Positions 7,073 through 17,479 of a stretch of 64,000 nt of DNA are shown here, piece by piece. The notes beneath the pieces were generated by a model, which was given only the letters and a program-made list of their open reading frames with translations, was not told where the DNA came from and did not search any database. The position numbers were made by a program, and so were the translations under genes. The first letter of the stretch is position 1. Every line of letters starts with the position of its first letter. Source of the stretch: Oscillibacter valericigenes Sjm18-20. Its GTDB lineage: Bacteria > Bacillota > Clostridia > Oscillospirales > Oscillospiraceae. The stretch spans positions 248,001 through 312,000 of the forward strand of contig AP012044.1 in assembly GCA_000283575.1 (NCBI GenBank), in the 5' to 3' direction.

Positions 7073-8692
7073 TCACTTAAGCCTCAAAATTTTGGCCAGT
7101 TTCTTTCCGTGGGGGATGGATTCCAGATCCTCCGCCCGCAGAATCCGAAGCGCCAGCACCAGAATGCCGTATACCACCACCGCCGCGAATATGGCGCCCA
7201 GGGTGGACACGGCGTTGCCGAGGTATTCGGAATGTCCGCCAAACAGCGCCCGGGACAAAAGTCCGTAGACCGCCCAGGCGGAGATCCCCATCAGCACGGA
7301 CGCCAACGCCGGTTTCGCAAATATCTGAAGATACCGGGGCTTTTCCGGGGAGTATTTCCATACGAAATACAGGTTCAGTCCGGCGATGACCAGATAGCAG
7401 CAGAGGGTGGAGACGGGCGCGCCCATGATATTGATGTTGGGATTCCCCACCAGGAAGTAGTTCATGACGATCTTGGTGACGCCGCCGGTGATCATGGTCC
7501 AGATGGGAATTTTCTCCTTGCCGTAGGACTGTAAAATCGCATTGGTCAGGTTCATCAGACAGATAAAGATGCACGCGATTCCCTGTATCCGCAGAAGAGG
7601 CGCGCAAGCGATGGCATTCTGGAGCTGGGCCGGATAGAGCAGACGCAGAATCGGCCCGGACAGCACGCTCAGCCCGATACCCGCGGGAATGGACATCAGG
7701 GCGATCAGCCGCAGAGCGGAGGAGACCACCCGGTTGGCTCTGACGTTCTCATGCTGCGCCAGAGCCGCCGCCACGAAGGGAATCAGGCTCATGGTAATCG
7801 GGAAGACAAAGGAGGGCGGCAGGTTCACAAGATCGGTGCCAAGGGCATACTGACCGTACAGTGTCGCGGGAGCGGCGGGGAGCAGGCCTTTGATGGAGTC
7901 CAGCCGGCTCAGGACGATCTGCGTATCCAGCATGGTGATGATGCTCATGGCGGAGTTGCTCAGGGTGATGGGGACGCCGATGGATAAAACCTGCTTCATC
8001 AGCGTTCCCGCAGGGGGCGGCACATCGTCGGAGGGATTTTTGTCCCGGTTGCGGAACAGGTAAAAACCCATAAAGAACAGAGCGACGACTTCGCTGACTG
8101 TGACGCCCAGAATAGCGCCCGCCGCGACGTAGTCCACACCCATCCTCAGCGTTTTCGCTACGTACCACGCCACCGGCAGCCCCACGCCCAGCTTGAAAAG
8201 GACCTCCAGCACCTGGGATGCGGCGGTGGGTGTCATGTTGCCCTGCCCCTGGGTATAGCCCCGCATACAGGCCAGCAGACACAGGCAGAACACCGACGGG
8301 GCCAGCGTCCGGATGGCGGGTGCGGCCGGCGGCTGGTGATTGAGCGCGGCCAGCTGGTCCGCTCCAAAGAACATCAGCAGTGACAACACTATGCCCAGCC
8401 CCAAGAATAGCCAAATGGAAGTGCGGAACAGCTTGCGCTGCTCATTTCTCCGGCCCAGAGCGTGAGCCTGACTTGTGAGCTTGGAGATGGCCAGAGGCAA
8501 GCCCGCCGTGGAGATGGTCAGAAGAACATTGTAGACGTTGTAGGCAATATTGAAATAGGTCTTGCCCTCGGCGCTGAGGATGTTGTTTATCGGCAGACGG
8601 TAGACCGCGCCGATGAGCTTTACCACTACCACCGCTCCGGCCAGAGTGGCCGCACCGCCCAGAAAGGACTGCTTTTTCGCGTTACTCGCCAT
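7073..8692 (-). CDS. SpoVB/YabM-family lipid flippase (MVF/MOP superfamily)
   Basis: 539 residues with about 14 transmembrane helices across the whole length. The opening MASNAKKQSFLGGAATLAGAV and the helix NNILSAEGKTYFNIAYNVYN match the polysaccharide-biosynthesis/SpoVB family. Members move lipid-linked cell-wall or cortex precursors across the membrane. Position upstream of mazG matches Bacillus yabM, so a role in spore cortex or cell-wall assembly is likely. YabM and SpoVB cannot be separated by sequence alone. Confidence 0.88.
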   Translation of the reverse strand: MASNAKKQSFLGGAATLAGAVVVVKLIGAVYRLPINNILSAEGKTYFNIAYNVYNVLLTISTAGLPLAISKLTSQAHALGRRNEQRKLFRTSIWLFLGLGIVLSLLMFFGADQLAALNHQPPAAPAIRTLAPSVFCLCLLACMRGYTQGQGNMTPTAASQVLEVLFKLGVGLPVAWYVAKTLRMGVDYVAAGAILGVTVSEVVALFFMGFYLFRNRDKNPSDDVPPPAGTLMKQVLSIGVPITLSNSAMSIITMLDTQIVLSRLDSIKGLLPAAPATLYGQYALGTDLVNLPPSFVFPITMSLIPFVAAALAQHENVRANRVVSSALRLIALMSIPAGIGLSVLSGPILRLLYPAQLQNAIACAPLLRIQGIACIFICLMNLTNAILQSYGKEKIPIWTMITGGVTKIVMNYFLVGNPNINIMGAPVSTLCCYLVIAGLNLYFVWKYSPEKPRYLQIFAKPALASVLMGISAWAVYGLLSRALFGGHSEYLGNAVSTLGAIFAAVVVYGILVLALRILRAEDLESIPHGKKLAKILRLK

Positions 8693-8771
8693 GAAGTTAC
8701 CTCAATTTTTTCACAGAGTTGGAGCTGCTTCCCCAACCAAGATATGCGCGCAACCCGCCGTCATGCCGGAA

Positions 8772-9167
8772 TCAAAGACGGGTTCCGCAGTGGCGGCAGA
8801 ACGTGTCGCCGGGCTTCGCGTCCGCTCCGCACAGTGGGCACACCCGCGCGGTCTGCCGCAGCCGCGCGATCTCCGCGTTAACCTGATCAATCTCCTGATT
8901 TATGCCGTCGATCTCCCGGAGTTTTCCAAGCAGGGTGTCGGAGTCGGCGATCTCGCCGGTGTGAGTCCCGTATACCATGGAGCCTACCTCCTGAAGAAGA
9001 ACGCTGCGCCGGGCCTTCAGGTCCGCCACGCGGACATTCAGCTTGCTGACGGAGAGCAGGGAGGAGGCCTTCTGCCCAGCGGAGCTGATGAGGTCGCCCG
9101 CGGCGGAACCCACCTCCACGGCCGTCTTCTGTACGGTATCCAGAATGTCCTGCAACCTTTCGTCCAT
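8772..9167 (-). CDS. Coiled-coil protein with C-terminal zinc ribbon
   Basis: 131 residues. Residues 1-105 are predicted helical (LQDILDTVQKTAVEVGSAAG, later KLREIDGINQEIDQVNAEIA). The C-terminal 25 residues form a zinc ribbon, CPLCGADAKPGDTFCRHCG. Found in many Clostridia without assigned function. It ends 79 bases before the spoVB-like start and begins 14 bases after the nucleoside kinase stop. Confidence 0.75.
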   Translation of the reverse strand: MDERLQDILDTVQKTAVEVGSAAGDLISSAGQKASSLLSVSKLNVRVADLKARRSVLLQEVGSMVYGTHTGEIADSDTLLGKLREIDGINQEIDQVNAEIARLRQTARVCPLCGADAKPGDTFCRHCGTRL

Positions 9168-9181
9168 ATTTTACCCCTTCC

Positions 9182-10111
9182 TTAATACGTATAGGTGCTT
9201 CCGCCCACGAATTCCCGCGCCAGAGAATCGGGCGCAAGATAGGTGTCTTCCATGCCCTCGATTTTTTCATAGGCCGCCAGAATCTGATCCGCCACGGGGT
9301 ATTTGCCCCGGGGCAGTTCCTCCAGCAGGGGAACCACATAGGGCTTCAGCACAGAGAACTCACACGCCAGAGACGAGTCGAACATCAGGTCCGCGTTTTC
9401 CTTGTAGGGGGAGATGTACAGCTTTTCGCCACGGCGAACGTTGCTCCACATTTTCATGGTGAATTCGGCGTTGCTCCCACGGAACTTGTAATCCCGGACG
9501 ATCCGGCGGCAAAGCCGCAGCCAGGCGTGGTCAAAAATTAGCTTGCCGTCGTCCATCACGCTGCTGCGGGCGGCGATGTATAGCTTGAAGGCATTTGGAT
9601 TCTTCCCGATAATCACGTCGTTGAGCGCATGAATGCCCTCGAAGATGGCCAGCTCGTCGTGGCCCAGATGCAGGGGCTGAGACATGATATCGGAGCGCAT
9701 CTGGCGGGCAAACTCGTACTTTGGTACGTGGATGGTCTCGCCCCGGTCCAGCATGGTAAAGTGGCGGTTTAAAAGCTCAATGTCCAGACAGAAGGGAGAT
9801 TCGTAGTCGACGGCGCCCTCGCGGTTCCGGGGGGCGGTCTCCGGGTCGATCGTGTTGAAATAGTTGTCCATGGATACCGTATGGGTCTTCACACCCATGG
9901 CATTCAGAGTGTCCTCAATCTTCAGGGCGGTGGTGGTCTTTCCCGAGCCGGAGGGACCGGACAGCAGGATGATGTGGGATTCCTCCCGGTGTTCGGCGAT
10001 CTTTTCCGCCGCCGTGCGCACTTTCTTCTGAAATTCCTCGTCGCAGCGCTGGGAAAATCCCTTTGGATCGCTGCGGACAGCCTCATTGATGTCACTGAGA
10101 GAATATGCCAT
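9182..10111 (-). CDS. Uridine/nucleoside kinase-like P-loop enzyme
   Basis: 309 residues. Walker A is GPSGSGKTTT near residue 51, followed by the uridine-kinase pattern SMDNYFNTIDP and the substrate region YESPFCLDIELLNRHF. The lid is AARSSVMDDGKLIFDH with RLCRRIVRDYKFRG. The family phosphorylates a nucleoside with ATP, but the precise substrate (uridine, cytidine or another) is not fixed by sequence. The N-terminal TGS-like domain of longer homologues is absent. Confidence 0.85.
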   Translation of the reverse strand: MAYSLSDINEAVRSDPKGFSQRCDEEFQKKVRTAAEKIAEHREESHIILLSGPSGSGKTTTALKIEDTLNAMGVKTHTVSMDNYFNTIDPETAPRNREGAVDYESPFCLDIELLNRHFTMLDRGETIHVPKYEFARQMRSDIMSQPLHLGHDELAIFEGIHALNDVIIGKNPNAFKLYIAARSSVMDDGKLIFDHAWLRLCRRIVRDYKFRGSNAEFTMKMWSNVRRGEKLYISPYKENADLMFDSSLACEFSVLKPYVVPLLEELPRGKYPVADQILAAYEKIEGMEDTYLAPDSLAREFVGGSTYTY

Positions 10112-10167
10112 GATCTCGAACTCCTTTCAGTATGGGAGCGCGGCATTCAGAAGCCGCGTACCATGAT

Positions 10168-11676
10168 TCAGTCTCTTTTTTCGTTCGGCCCGGAGGCCGG
10201 AGAGGATGGCTCATCGTCCGTCCTTTGATAAAACGCGGCAAACGCCGCCTGGTTTTCCTCAATTTTGCCGGGTCTCGACGTGTATTCCACCGGGTATTTC
10301 AGGTTGAACACCCGGCGGATGCGGCCCGGCCCGTCGCCCACCATCTTCGTGGACCCACCGGCGCCGCAGGAGAGAATGGAGCAAAGCTCCGACATGATAT
10401 AGATGTTGTAAAGATTTTCACCGTCCGGTTTGCACCAGCCCACGTTTTCAAAGCTTCCGGACATGTATTTCTGCCGGTAGAGGTAATAGGGGCCGTATCC
10501 AAAGGCCCGCAGGGTGGGGTCCGCATAGTCTAACATTTCCCCCACTGCCTCGGCAGAGGGAATGCGCAGACCCTCCAGAGTGATGCGGCTCCCCTTTTTC
10601 AAACTCAGGGTATGGACGGTGATGTTGTCCGCGCCCAGCTGTAAACAGGTGTCCAGCGACCGGCGGAAGCCCTCCGGGTCGTCCTCCGGAAGGCCCGCAA
10701 TCAGATCCATATTGATGTGGTCAAATCCGGCGGCAGCCGCCTGCTCCATGGCGGAGAGAACCTGCGACGCCGTATGGCGGCGGCCGATGGCCTCCAGCAC
10801 CCGGTCCTCCATGGTCTGTGGATTCACGGAAATCCGCGTGATGCCGTGGCGCTTGAGGACCCGCAGCTTTGACGGCGTCACCGTATCGGGGCGGCCGGCC
10901 TCGACAGTATACTCGCCGCAGGCTGCAAAGTCAAATGAATCCGTGAGCGCGGTGAGCAATTCATCCATCTGCTCCGCCGTCAAAGTGGTGGGGGTCCCAC
11001 CGCCCATATAGAATGCCCGGACGTGAAGACCCAATTCCCGACAGAGCTTTCCGGCAGAGGCAATCTCCGTTTTCAGCACTGTCAGGTACGGCTCCACCAG
11101 ATGAAAGCTCTTCTCCACGCTGGAGCTGACAAAGCTGCAATAGGCGCAGCGGGTGGGGCAGAAGGGGATACCCACGTACAGCGCGATGCCCCCCGGCCGC
11201 AGGTCCTCCCGAACGCGGCGTGTGACGGTGGCGGTCTCCGCCGCCAGACGGGCGCGGCGGGGTGTGACAAAATAGTCCTCCTCCAGCGTCCGCTGGGCCT
11301 CCTCGGGCGTCTCGCCCCGGTCCATGGCAGCCACCGCCACCTTGTCGGGCCGCACGCCGGTGAGGCTCCCCCAGGGGGGGGCGATACGGGCCGCCTGCTG
11401 AGCGGCTTTAAAAAAGCTCATCTGCAAAAGTCTGCGGCGCTGGCCCTCTTTTTCATAGTCGGTTCCGGTGAGTACCCGGGCGCACTCGCCTCGGCCCGTT
11501 TCACCGCGGTAGGACATCTCCGTCACCGCCACGGCCCGGTCTCCGCTGTATGACAGGGAGATTTTCGCCCAGCTGGGGTCTTCCTCCTCATAGACGGGCC
11601 GTTCCTCCGGCAGCAGGGCAAGCAAAGTCTGCTCTAAGGCGTAGACCTCGCGGTGCCCCTCAAAAATCAGGCGCAT
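10168..11676 (-). CDS. hemZ: Coproporphyrinogen dehydrogenase HemZ (radical SAM)
   Basis: 502 residues. The radical-SAM cluster motif CPTRCAYC (CxxxCxxC) is at about residue 173, followed by the glycine-rich GGGTPTTLT. The C-terminal HemN-like region follows. The N-terminal ~155 residues are the extension typical of HemZ as opposed to HemN. The family is linked to oxygen-independent conversion of coproporphyrinogen in heme synthesis. It starts three bases after the MBL gene stop, so the two are coupled. Confidence 0.9.
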   Translation of the reverse strand: MRLIFEGHREVYALEQTLLALLPEERPVYEEEDPSWAKISLSYSGDRAVAVTEMSYRGETGRGECARVLTGTDYEKEGQRRRLLQMSFFKAAQQAARIAPPWGSLTGVRPDKVAVAAMDRGETPEEAQRTLEEDYFVTPRRARLAAETATVTRRVREDLRPGGIALYVGIPFCPTRCAYCSFVSSSVEKSFHLVEPYLTVLKTEIASAGKLCRELGLHVRAFYMGGGTPTTLTAEQMDELLTALTDSFDFAACGEYTVEAGRPDTVTPSKLRVLKRHGITRISVNPQTMEDRVLEAIGRRHTASQVLSAMEQAAAAGFDHINMDLIAGLPEDDPEGFRRSLDTCLQLGADNITVHTLSLKKGSRITLEGLRIPSAEAVGEMLDYADPTLRAFGYGPYYLYRQKYMSGSFENVGWCKPDGENLYNIYIMSELCSILSCGAGGSTKMVGDGPGRIRRVFNLKYPVEYTSRPGKIEENQAAFAAFYQRTDDEPSSPASGPNEKRD

Positions 11677-11679
11677 CGC

Positions 11680-12297
11680 TCAGCCCTGCAGAGCCTGAAG
11701 CATAAAGGAGTTGTACTCCCGCTCCCGGCTCAGAACGGACGCGCCCATGTGGCCCGGAAGGACGCTGTATTCCCCCTCCAGACGGCCCAGACGGGCCAGA
11801 GAAACAAACATGTCGTCCATGCTGCCGCCGGCCAGGTCCGTCCGGCCGCAGGAACCGGCAAACAGCGTGTCTCCGGAAAACATCACATCGCCGCAAAGCA
11901 GTGTCACGGAGCCGGCGGAGTGGCCGGGAGTAGATAAAACGGAGACTTTCAGACCGCCTACCCCGACGATGTCCCCGTCGTCATAGTCCACCGTGGCGGG
12001 CAGAGGCGGAAACAGCTCCCGCATATGGCAGTCGGCCCCTGCGTATACGTCCCGGCGGTTCAGGTATACCGGGATGCCGGGGAACTTTTCCAAGAGCTCC
12101 TCCACCGCGCCGGTGTGGTCATAATGCCCGTGGGTCAGGAGAATGCACACGGGGGTGCAGCCGGTGTCAGCAATGGCCTGCAAAACCCGGTCCGCGTCCG
12201 CACCGGGGTCAATGACGGCGCAGGCTTTCGTGGCATTATCGCACAGAATATAGCAGTTGGTCATGATGGGGCCAACCTGTAAAGCGATCGTCTTCAT
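11680..12297 (-). CDS. MBL-fold metallohydrolase, glyoxalase II-like
   Basis: 205 residues. The zinc-ligand motif THGHYDHTGA (HxHxDH) is near residue 58, then GHSAGSV, SGDTLFAG and a late GHM. Length and motifs match YcbL/glyoxalase II-like enzymes that hydrolyse thioesters. Substrate unknown. Lies between dtd (12 bases upstream) and hemZ. Confidence 0.88.
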   Translation of the reverse strand: MKTIALQVGPIMTNCYILCDNATKACAVIDPGADADRVLQAIADTGCTPVCILLTHGHYDHTGAVEELLEKFPGIPVYLNRRDVYAGADCHMRELFPPLPATVDYDDGDIVGVGGLKVSVLSTPGHSAGSVTLLCGDVMFSGDTLFAGSCGRTDLAGGSMDDMFVSLARLGRLEGEYSVLPGHMGASVLSREREYNSFMLQALQG

Positions 12298-12309
12298 GGT
12301 AAAAGCTCC

Positions 12310-12756
12310 TTACAGTGTTTCGGTGTCCAGAATCAGGGTCAGCGGGCCGTCGTTCAGAGAATCCACCTTCATGTCCGCGCCGAATTCGCCGGTGGCCACG
12401 TTAAGACCCTTCTCCCGGCACAGGGAGATGAATTTTTCGTACAGCGGAACGGCTACGTCGGGCCGTGCGGCAGCGAGAAAGTCCGGCCTGCGGCCCCGTT
12501 TACAGTTGCCGTACAGGGTAAACTGGGAGACGATGAGCAGTTCGCCGTCCACCGCGTCCAGCCCCAGATTCATTTTGCCGTTTTCGTCCTCAAAAATACG
12601 AAGGCCACAGATTTTATCGGCCAGTTTGACGGCCTCGGCCTCCGTATCTCCGTGGGTGACTCCCAGAAGAATCAGAAAGCCCAGGCCAATGCGGCCCTTG
12701 ACGGCTCCGTCGATGGAGACGGAGGCGTGGGCAACTCTAGTGACGACTGCGCGCAT
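12310..12756 (-). CDS. dtd: D-aminoacyl-tRNA deacylase
   Basis: 148 residues from ATG 12756 after AGGAGAGC; an open frame extends further upstream but lacks family sequence. Contains the catalytic [17 protein letters not shown] and the NDGPLT (NxGPxT) cross-subunit motif with its Gly-cisPro. It removes D-amino acids (and glycine from tRNA-Ala) from mischarged tRNAs. The relA-dtd order is common in Firmicutes. Confidence 0.95.
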   Translation of the reverse strand: MRAVVTRVAHASVSIDGAVKGRIGLGFLILLGVTHGDTEAEAVKLADKICGLRIFEDENGKMNLGLDAVDGELLIVSQFTLYGNCKRGRRPDFLAAARPDVAVPLYEKFISLCREKGLNVATGEFGADMKVDSLNDGPLTLILDTETL

Positions 12757-12908
12757 AAAAAGCTCTCCTTTACTCGTCTTATTATCGAATCGTTTCCCCG
12801 TTCCCTCACGGGAAAGGCGCTGCGCGGCCTTCCCGTAAAAAAGAGGGGTAGTGTATGAGTGAGCTTTGCCCAAAGGGCAAAGTGAGAGATATGAAGCTTG
12901 TGTTGACG

Positions 12909-15125
12909 TCATCCGGCCGGGCGGGTTACGCTCAGGACCCCGGAGACCTGATTCAGCCGTTTCATCAGGGATTGTAGCTGCACGCCGTCCTTGACGTCGA
13001 CCTCCAGCGTAATGACGGCGAACCGATCCTCGGTGGTACGGCAGTTCAGCGCCACCACCCGGGTGTTGGTCACAGAAAGCGCGGCGGAGATATCCAGTAC
13101 CAGATTGTTCCGGTCCTTGGCGAGGATCTCCAAAGAGGTATGGTAGCTGTCGTTGGTGTCGCTTCCCCAAGAGACTTTGATCCACCGGCCCTGCTGGTCC
13201 GGCTGGCTGCGGCGCTCCAAAGAGGCGTTGGGGCAGTCGCACCGGTGGACGGACACGCCGTATCCCCTTGTGATAAAGCCGATAATCTCGTCGCCGGGGA
13301 CGGGGGTACAGCACTTTGAGAACTTCACAAGGCAATTGGAGAGGCCCTCAACGATGATTCCCTGCTCGCTGCGTGTACGCCTGGGTATGGCGGGCTTTGC
13401 AGAATCGTCGGTTTTGGCGGTCTCCATCGCCGCTTCCTCCAGTGCTTTTTCCTGCTGGTGCTGCTTTTGAATGCGCTGAATCTCCCCCTGCATCCGGTTG
13501 ACGGCCTTCTGGGCGGAAAAACCACCGTAGCCGATGGCGGCGTACATCTCATCCAGAGTCCCGTAGGACACCCGCTTCAAAAGCTCAGGCAGGCTCTCCA
13601 AGGCCAGCACGTCCTTCATGGCGATGCCGCAGTGCTTCAGCTCCGCTTCAAAGGCGGCGCGGCCGTTGGCGATGTTCTCCTCTCTCCGTTCCTTTTTGAA
13701 CCACTGGCGGATTTTGCTGCGGGCCTCGCTGGACCTGGCGATTTTCATCCAGTCCCGGCTGGGCCCTTTCGCGGTTTTGGAGGTGAGAATCTCCACAATA
13801 TCGCCGTTTTTCAGCTGAAAATCATAGGTTACAATGCGCCCGTTGACCTTGGCTCCGATCATGTGGTTGCCCACCGCGGAGTGGACGGAGTAGGCGAAGT
13901 CAATGGGCGTCGCTCCGGCGGGGAGATTTTGCACGTCGCCGCCGGGCGTGAACACGAAGACCTCGTCGGCGAACATATCCACCTTCAAAGAGCGGATATA
14001 CTCCTCGGCATCAGTGCCCTCCTGATTTTCAAGGAGGCGCCGGACCCACTCGTATTTGCCCTCGGTACCCGCGCCCTGCCCGTTCTGCTTATACTTCCAG
14101 TGTGCGGCCACGCCGTATTCCGCCACGTCGTGCATCTCCTGCGTGCGGATCTGCACCTCAAAGGGAATTCCGTCTCCGCCCATGACGGTGGTGTGGAGGG
14201 ACTGATACCCGTTGGGCTTGGGCGTTCCGATATAGTCCTTGAACCGGCCCAGAATGGGCTTGTAAATATCGTGGATGACGCCCAGCACATTGTAGCAGTC
14301 GCCCACGTTGTCCACGACCACCCGGAAGGCGAACAGGTCAAAAATCTCGTCCAGAGACTTGTTTTGGTTGAACATTTTGCGGTAGATGGAATAGGGGTGC
14401 TTCATCCGGCCATAGACCTTGTGGCGGATATCCATCTCGGTCAGGCGCTGGTCAATCTGCTCCTGCGTGCGCTTCATGAAGTCGTCGTACTCCGTCCGCT
14501 TTTCGTCCAGCTTTGAGACAATCTCATCAAACCCCACCGGGTCCAGATATTTTAAGGACAGGTCCTCCAGCTCCCACTTGATGCGCTGCATACCCAAACG
14601 GTGAGAAATGGGGGCGTAAATCTCCATGGTCTCCAGAGATTTCTGTTTCTGCTTTTCCGGGGACTGGTACTCCATGGTGCGCATGTTGTGGAGCCGGTCG
14701 GAGATTTTGATAAGAATGACCCGGATGTCCTTGCTCATGGCGATGAGCATTTTCCGGAGGTTCTCCATCTGCTCGTCTTCCTTGGTGGCGTACTGGATGC
14801 GGGTCAGCTTGCTGACCCCCTCCACCAGATCGGCCACCGTGGGAGAAAAGCGCTTTGCCACTTCCTCGTGGGTGGCGGGGGTGTCTTCGATGACGTCGTG
14901 AAGGAGAGCCGCCTCGATGGATTCCGAGTCCAGCTTCAACTCCTCCGCCACGATCTGGGCCACCGCCAGCGGGTGGATGATATAGGGCTCGCCGCTTTTG
15001 CGCGTCTGCCCGTTGTGGCTCTTTTCGGCGTATTCAAAGGCGGCCCGGATGTGGACAAAATCCGCTGCGGGATTGTAGGCCCGGACGGTGTCTTCCAGCT
15101 TCTGATACTGCTCTGCGATGGTCAC
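12909..15125 (-). CDS. relA: RelA/SpoT-type bifunctional (p)ppGpp synthetase/hydrolase
   Basis: 738 residues. HD hydrolase domain at residues 25-180 ([20 protein letters not shown]), synthetase domain about 230-350 ([25 protein letters not shown]), TGS about 385-450 ([20 protein letters not shown]), then helical/zinc-finger and C-terminal ACT domains. It makes and degrades the stringent-response alarmone. The ORF overlaps recJ by 4 bases (ATGA-type coupling). Confidence 0.97.
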   Translation of the reverse strand: MTIAEQYQKLEDTVRAYNPAADFVHIRAAFEYAEKSHNGQTRKSGEPYIIHPLAVAQIVAEELKLDSESIEAALLHDVIEDTPATHEEVAKRFSPTVADLVEGVSKLTRIQYATKEDEQMENLRKMLIAMSKDIRVILIKISDRLHNMRTMEYQSPEKQKQKSLETMEIYAPISHRLGMQRIKWELEDLSLKYLDPVGFDEIVSKLDEKRTEYDDFMKRTQEQIDQRLTEMDIRHKVYGRMKHPYSIYRKMFNQNKSLDEIFDLFAFRVVVDNVGDCYNVLGVIHDIYKPILGRFKDYIGTPKPNGYQSLHTTVMGGDGIPFEVQIRTQEMHDVAEYGVAAHWKYKQNGQGAGTEGKYEWVRRLLENQEGTDAEEYIRSLKVDMFADEVFVFTPGGDVQNLPAGATPIDFAYSVHSAVGNHMIGAKVNGRIVTYDFQLKNGDIVEILTSKTAKGPSRDWMKIARSSEARSKIRQWFKKERREENIANGRAAFEAELKHCGIAMKDVLALESLPELLKRVSYGTLDEMYAAIGYGGFSAQKAVNRMQGEIQRIQKQHQQEKALEEAAMETAKTDDSAKPAIPRRTRSEQGIIVEGLSNCLVKFSKCCTPVPGDEIIGFITRGYGVSVHRCDCPNASLERRSQPDQQGRWIKVSWGSDTNDSYHTSLEILAKDRNNLVLDISAALSVTNTRVVALNCRTTEDRFAVITLEVDVKDGVQLQSLMKRLNQVSGVLSVTRPAG

Positions 15126-17224
15126 AGGGCCTCCCTCCCCTCCCAGGTCTCTGTCCCGGCCCGCAGCTTTCGCAGGAGGGGGCAGGCATAAAGATCCACG
15201 CTGTCCTCCCAGGGGAGCAGCGCGATGTCCAAAAGTTCTTCATCCACGGCGGCGACGAGGAGGAGCTTTCGCTCCTCGAACACCGCCAGAGCCAGTGCGG
15301 CCCGCAAAAACGGCTCCCGGCCGCCGGCCAACTCGCCGGCCGTCCGAAGAAACGGCAGCTTTGCCACCCGCGCCCGCCCGCCGGGCAGCAGGCGGCGCAT
15401 GGCCCTTAGCAGCGCGCGGAATTGGTCCAGGGAGACATTCAGCCGGTCGGCCTCTTGGGCCGTCAGGCTTCCGCCGCGGGCCAGATGCTTCACCAGCTCC
15501 AGATTTTCCGTCTCGTGGCGGCTGGGGACGCGGCTGAGCCGCAGGTCAATCATCTGCAGTTGCAGGGTGGTCCGGCCCCGGAAGGTGTTGCCCTGAAGAT
15601 AGAATACGGAGTCAACCCGGTCACCTACCCGAATGCCGCACTCCTCCGCCGTAACGGAGAAAAAAATGGCGTCAAACCGGCACAGGCCCTTGCTCAGCTG
15701 CAATTTCAAATGCCGTCCCTGTCCCACGCTCTGTAAAACCTCCACCCGCGCGCCCAGCAGGGCAAACACGGGCCGGGGATTTCCGGCGCCGTAAGGCTCC
15801 AGGCGGCCCAGCTGTTCCACCTCGTCCATCGTCAGATCCACAGGGTCGGTCACGGCGGCGTCAATCTCCAAAGCCGACACCGGGATGCCCCTGCCGCAGT
15901 GTGCGCGGACATACCCGTTCATTCTCTCTCGGAAGGGGGCGATATTCTCCTTCCGGATGGTAAAACCGGCGGCCAGCTCATGGCCGCCAAACCCCTCCAG
16001 CAGACTGGAACATGCCTCCAGCGCGGCAAAGAGGTTGAACCCGCCGAAGCTCCGGCAGGAGCCCTTGCCCATACCATCCTGGGTGTGGATCATAAAACTG
16101 GGACAGGCGTACTTCTCACTGAGGCGGGAGGCCACGATCCCCACCACACCCTGATGCCACTCGTCGCTGGACAGCACCAATGCGGAGCGGGCGGACTCGG
16201 GCAGGGACTCGATCTGGCGCATGGCGTCGGCGCAGATATCCTGTTCCACAGCCTGTCGCTCCCGGTTTAAATCGCACAGTTCCCGGGCCAGCTCTTCGGC
16301 GCGCCCGGGGTCCTCGGTCTCCAGAAGATCCACGGCCAGATCCGCCGCGCCCATACGCCCGGCGGCGTTGATCCGGGGGGCCAGAGTGAAACCGATCTGG
16401 ACGGAGGTAATGGGCTTGCCATCCAGTCCCACCTCCCGCAAAAGCGCGTGGATGCCCACAAAATCCGTTCGGGGCAGCGCATTCAGTCCCCGCAGGACGA
16501 TGACCCGGTTCTCGCCCTCCATCCGCATCACGTCGGCCACGGTGCCGATGGCGGCCAGAGTGCAGTACCGGGAAAAGATCCGTTCCTCGTTGCCGGAGCC
16601 GCCCAGGGCCAGCACCAGCTTCAGCGCAACGCCCACCCCCGCCAGATGCTTGAAGGGATAGGGGCAGTCAGGCCGGTGAGGGTCCACCACGGCGACGGCG
16701 CCGGGAAGGGGACCTTTGCACTCGTGGTGGTCGGTGACCACCACGTCAAGACCTATGGAGTTCGCAAAATCCACTTCCTCCGCGCCGGTGACGCCACAGT
16801 CCACCGTCACCATCAACGTGGCTCCCTGGTCCCGGAGAGACTGGATCGCGTCGCAGCTCAGGCCGTATCCGTCCTCGATGCGCCGGGGAATATAGCGCAG
16901 GCACCTGGCGCCACAGCCCTTCAGATAGTCAAGCAGCAGGACGGTGGAGGTGATGCCGTCCACGTCGTAGTCGCCGAAGACGGCGATGGTCTCCCCGCCG
17001 GATACGGCGCGGCGGATGCGCTCCACCGCTTTGCCCATGTCCGCCATGACAAATGGGGAGAAGGACAGCACGTCGTCGCACTCCAGTCGGGCGGCGGCCT
17101 CCTCCGCAGAGGAAACGCCCCGGCTCGCCAGAACCGCGGCCAGCAGGGCGGGATATCCCGCCTGACGCAGCGCGTCCACCGCCCCCGGCGCAGGCGCGCT
17201 GATGTTCCACTTTGCAAATTTCAT
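15122..17224 (-). CDS. recJ: Single-stranded-DNA-specific exonuclease RecJ
   Basis: 700 residues from ATG 17224, which follows GGGGGGAGGCGCGCCGG; a longer frame to 17332 overlaps the promoter and is rejected. DHH motifs FGDYDVDGITST, TVDCGVTG and TDHHECKGPLPG sit in the first 200 residues, followed by DHHA1 and the OB-fold. RecJ degrades ssDNA 5' to 3' in repair and recombination. The first gene after a strong promoter and coupled to relA. Confidence 0.94.
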   Translation of the reverse strand: MKFAKWNISAPAPGAVDALRQAGYPALLAAVLASRGVSSAEEAAARLECDDVLSFSPFVMADMGKAVERIRRAVSGGETIAVFGDYDVDGITSTVLLLDYLKGCGARCLRYIPRRIEDGYGLSCDAIQSLRDQGATLMVTVDCGVTGAEEVDFANSIGLDVVVTDHHECKGPLPGAVAVVDPHRPDCPYPFKHLAGVGVALKLVLALGGSGNEERIFSRYCTLAAIGTVADVMRMEGENRVIVLRGLNALPRTDFVGIHALLREVGLDGKPITSVQIGFTLAPRINAAGRMGAADLAVDLLETEDPGRAEELARELCDLNRERQAVEQDICADAMRQIESLPESARSALVLSSDEWHQGVVGIVASRLSEKYACPSFMIHTQDGMGKGSCRSFGGFNLFAALEACSSLLEGFGGHELAAGFTIRKENIAPFRERMNGYVRAHCGRGIPVSALEIDAAVTDPVDLTMDEVEQLGRLEPYGAGNPRPVFALLGARVEVLQSVGQGRHLKLQLSKGLCRFDAIFFSVTAEECGIRVGDRVDSVFYLQGNTFRGRTTLQLQMIDLRLSRVPSRHETENLELVKHLARGGSLTAQEADRLNVSLDQFRALLRAMRRLLPGGRARVAKLPFLRTAGELAGGREPFLRAALALAVFEERKLLLVAAVDEELLDIALLPWEDSVDLYACPLLRKLRAGTETWEGREAL

Positions 17225-17288
17225 TCCGGCGCGCCTCCCCCCGCAGATACCGCGGCATAAAAGTGCCATTTTCCAAAATAACTTAACT

Positions 17289-17317
17289 ATTATATCAAAG
17301 TTCCCTTGAAACGTAAA
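17289..17317 (-). promoter_or_regulatory. Promoter for the recJ-relA-dtd operon
   Basis: Minus strand: TTTACG (17312-17317), 17-base spacer, TATAAT (17289-17294), 65 bases upstream of the recJ start. Confidence 0.8.
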
Positions 17318-17344
17318 GAAAATTCTGCCCACCCGGGGACAAAT

Positions 17345-17373
17345 TTGACGGGGCGGCCGGATTCTGCTAAAAT
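17345..17373 (+). promoter_or_regulatory. Promoter of the SLH-domain gene
   Basis: TTGACG (17345-17350), 17-base spacer, TAAAAT (17368-17373), divergent from the recJ promoter, about 100 bases before the TTG start. Confidence 0.6.
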
Positions 17374-17479
17374 GACCAGAGTTTTATTTTTTGAAACATT
17401 TCACACATTTTGGTTTACCTCTCCGATGCGGGGCAGGCAGTCCCTTTGTCGGAGAACTTTATTAAGGAGATGATTTCTT

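Noticed and set aside
13458-14516. 352-residue plus-strand frame antisense to relA
   Set aside because: Shadow frame with His/Val/Gly-rich composition and no motif.
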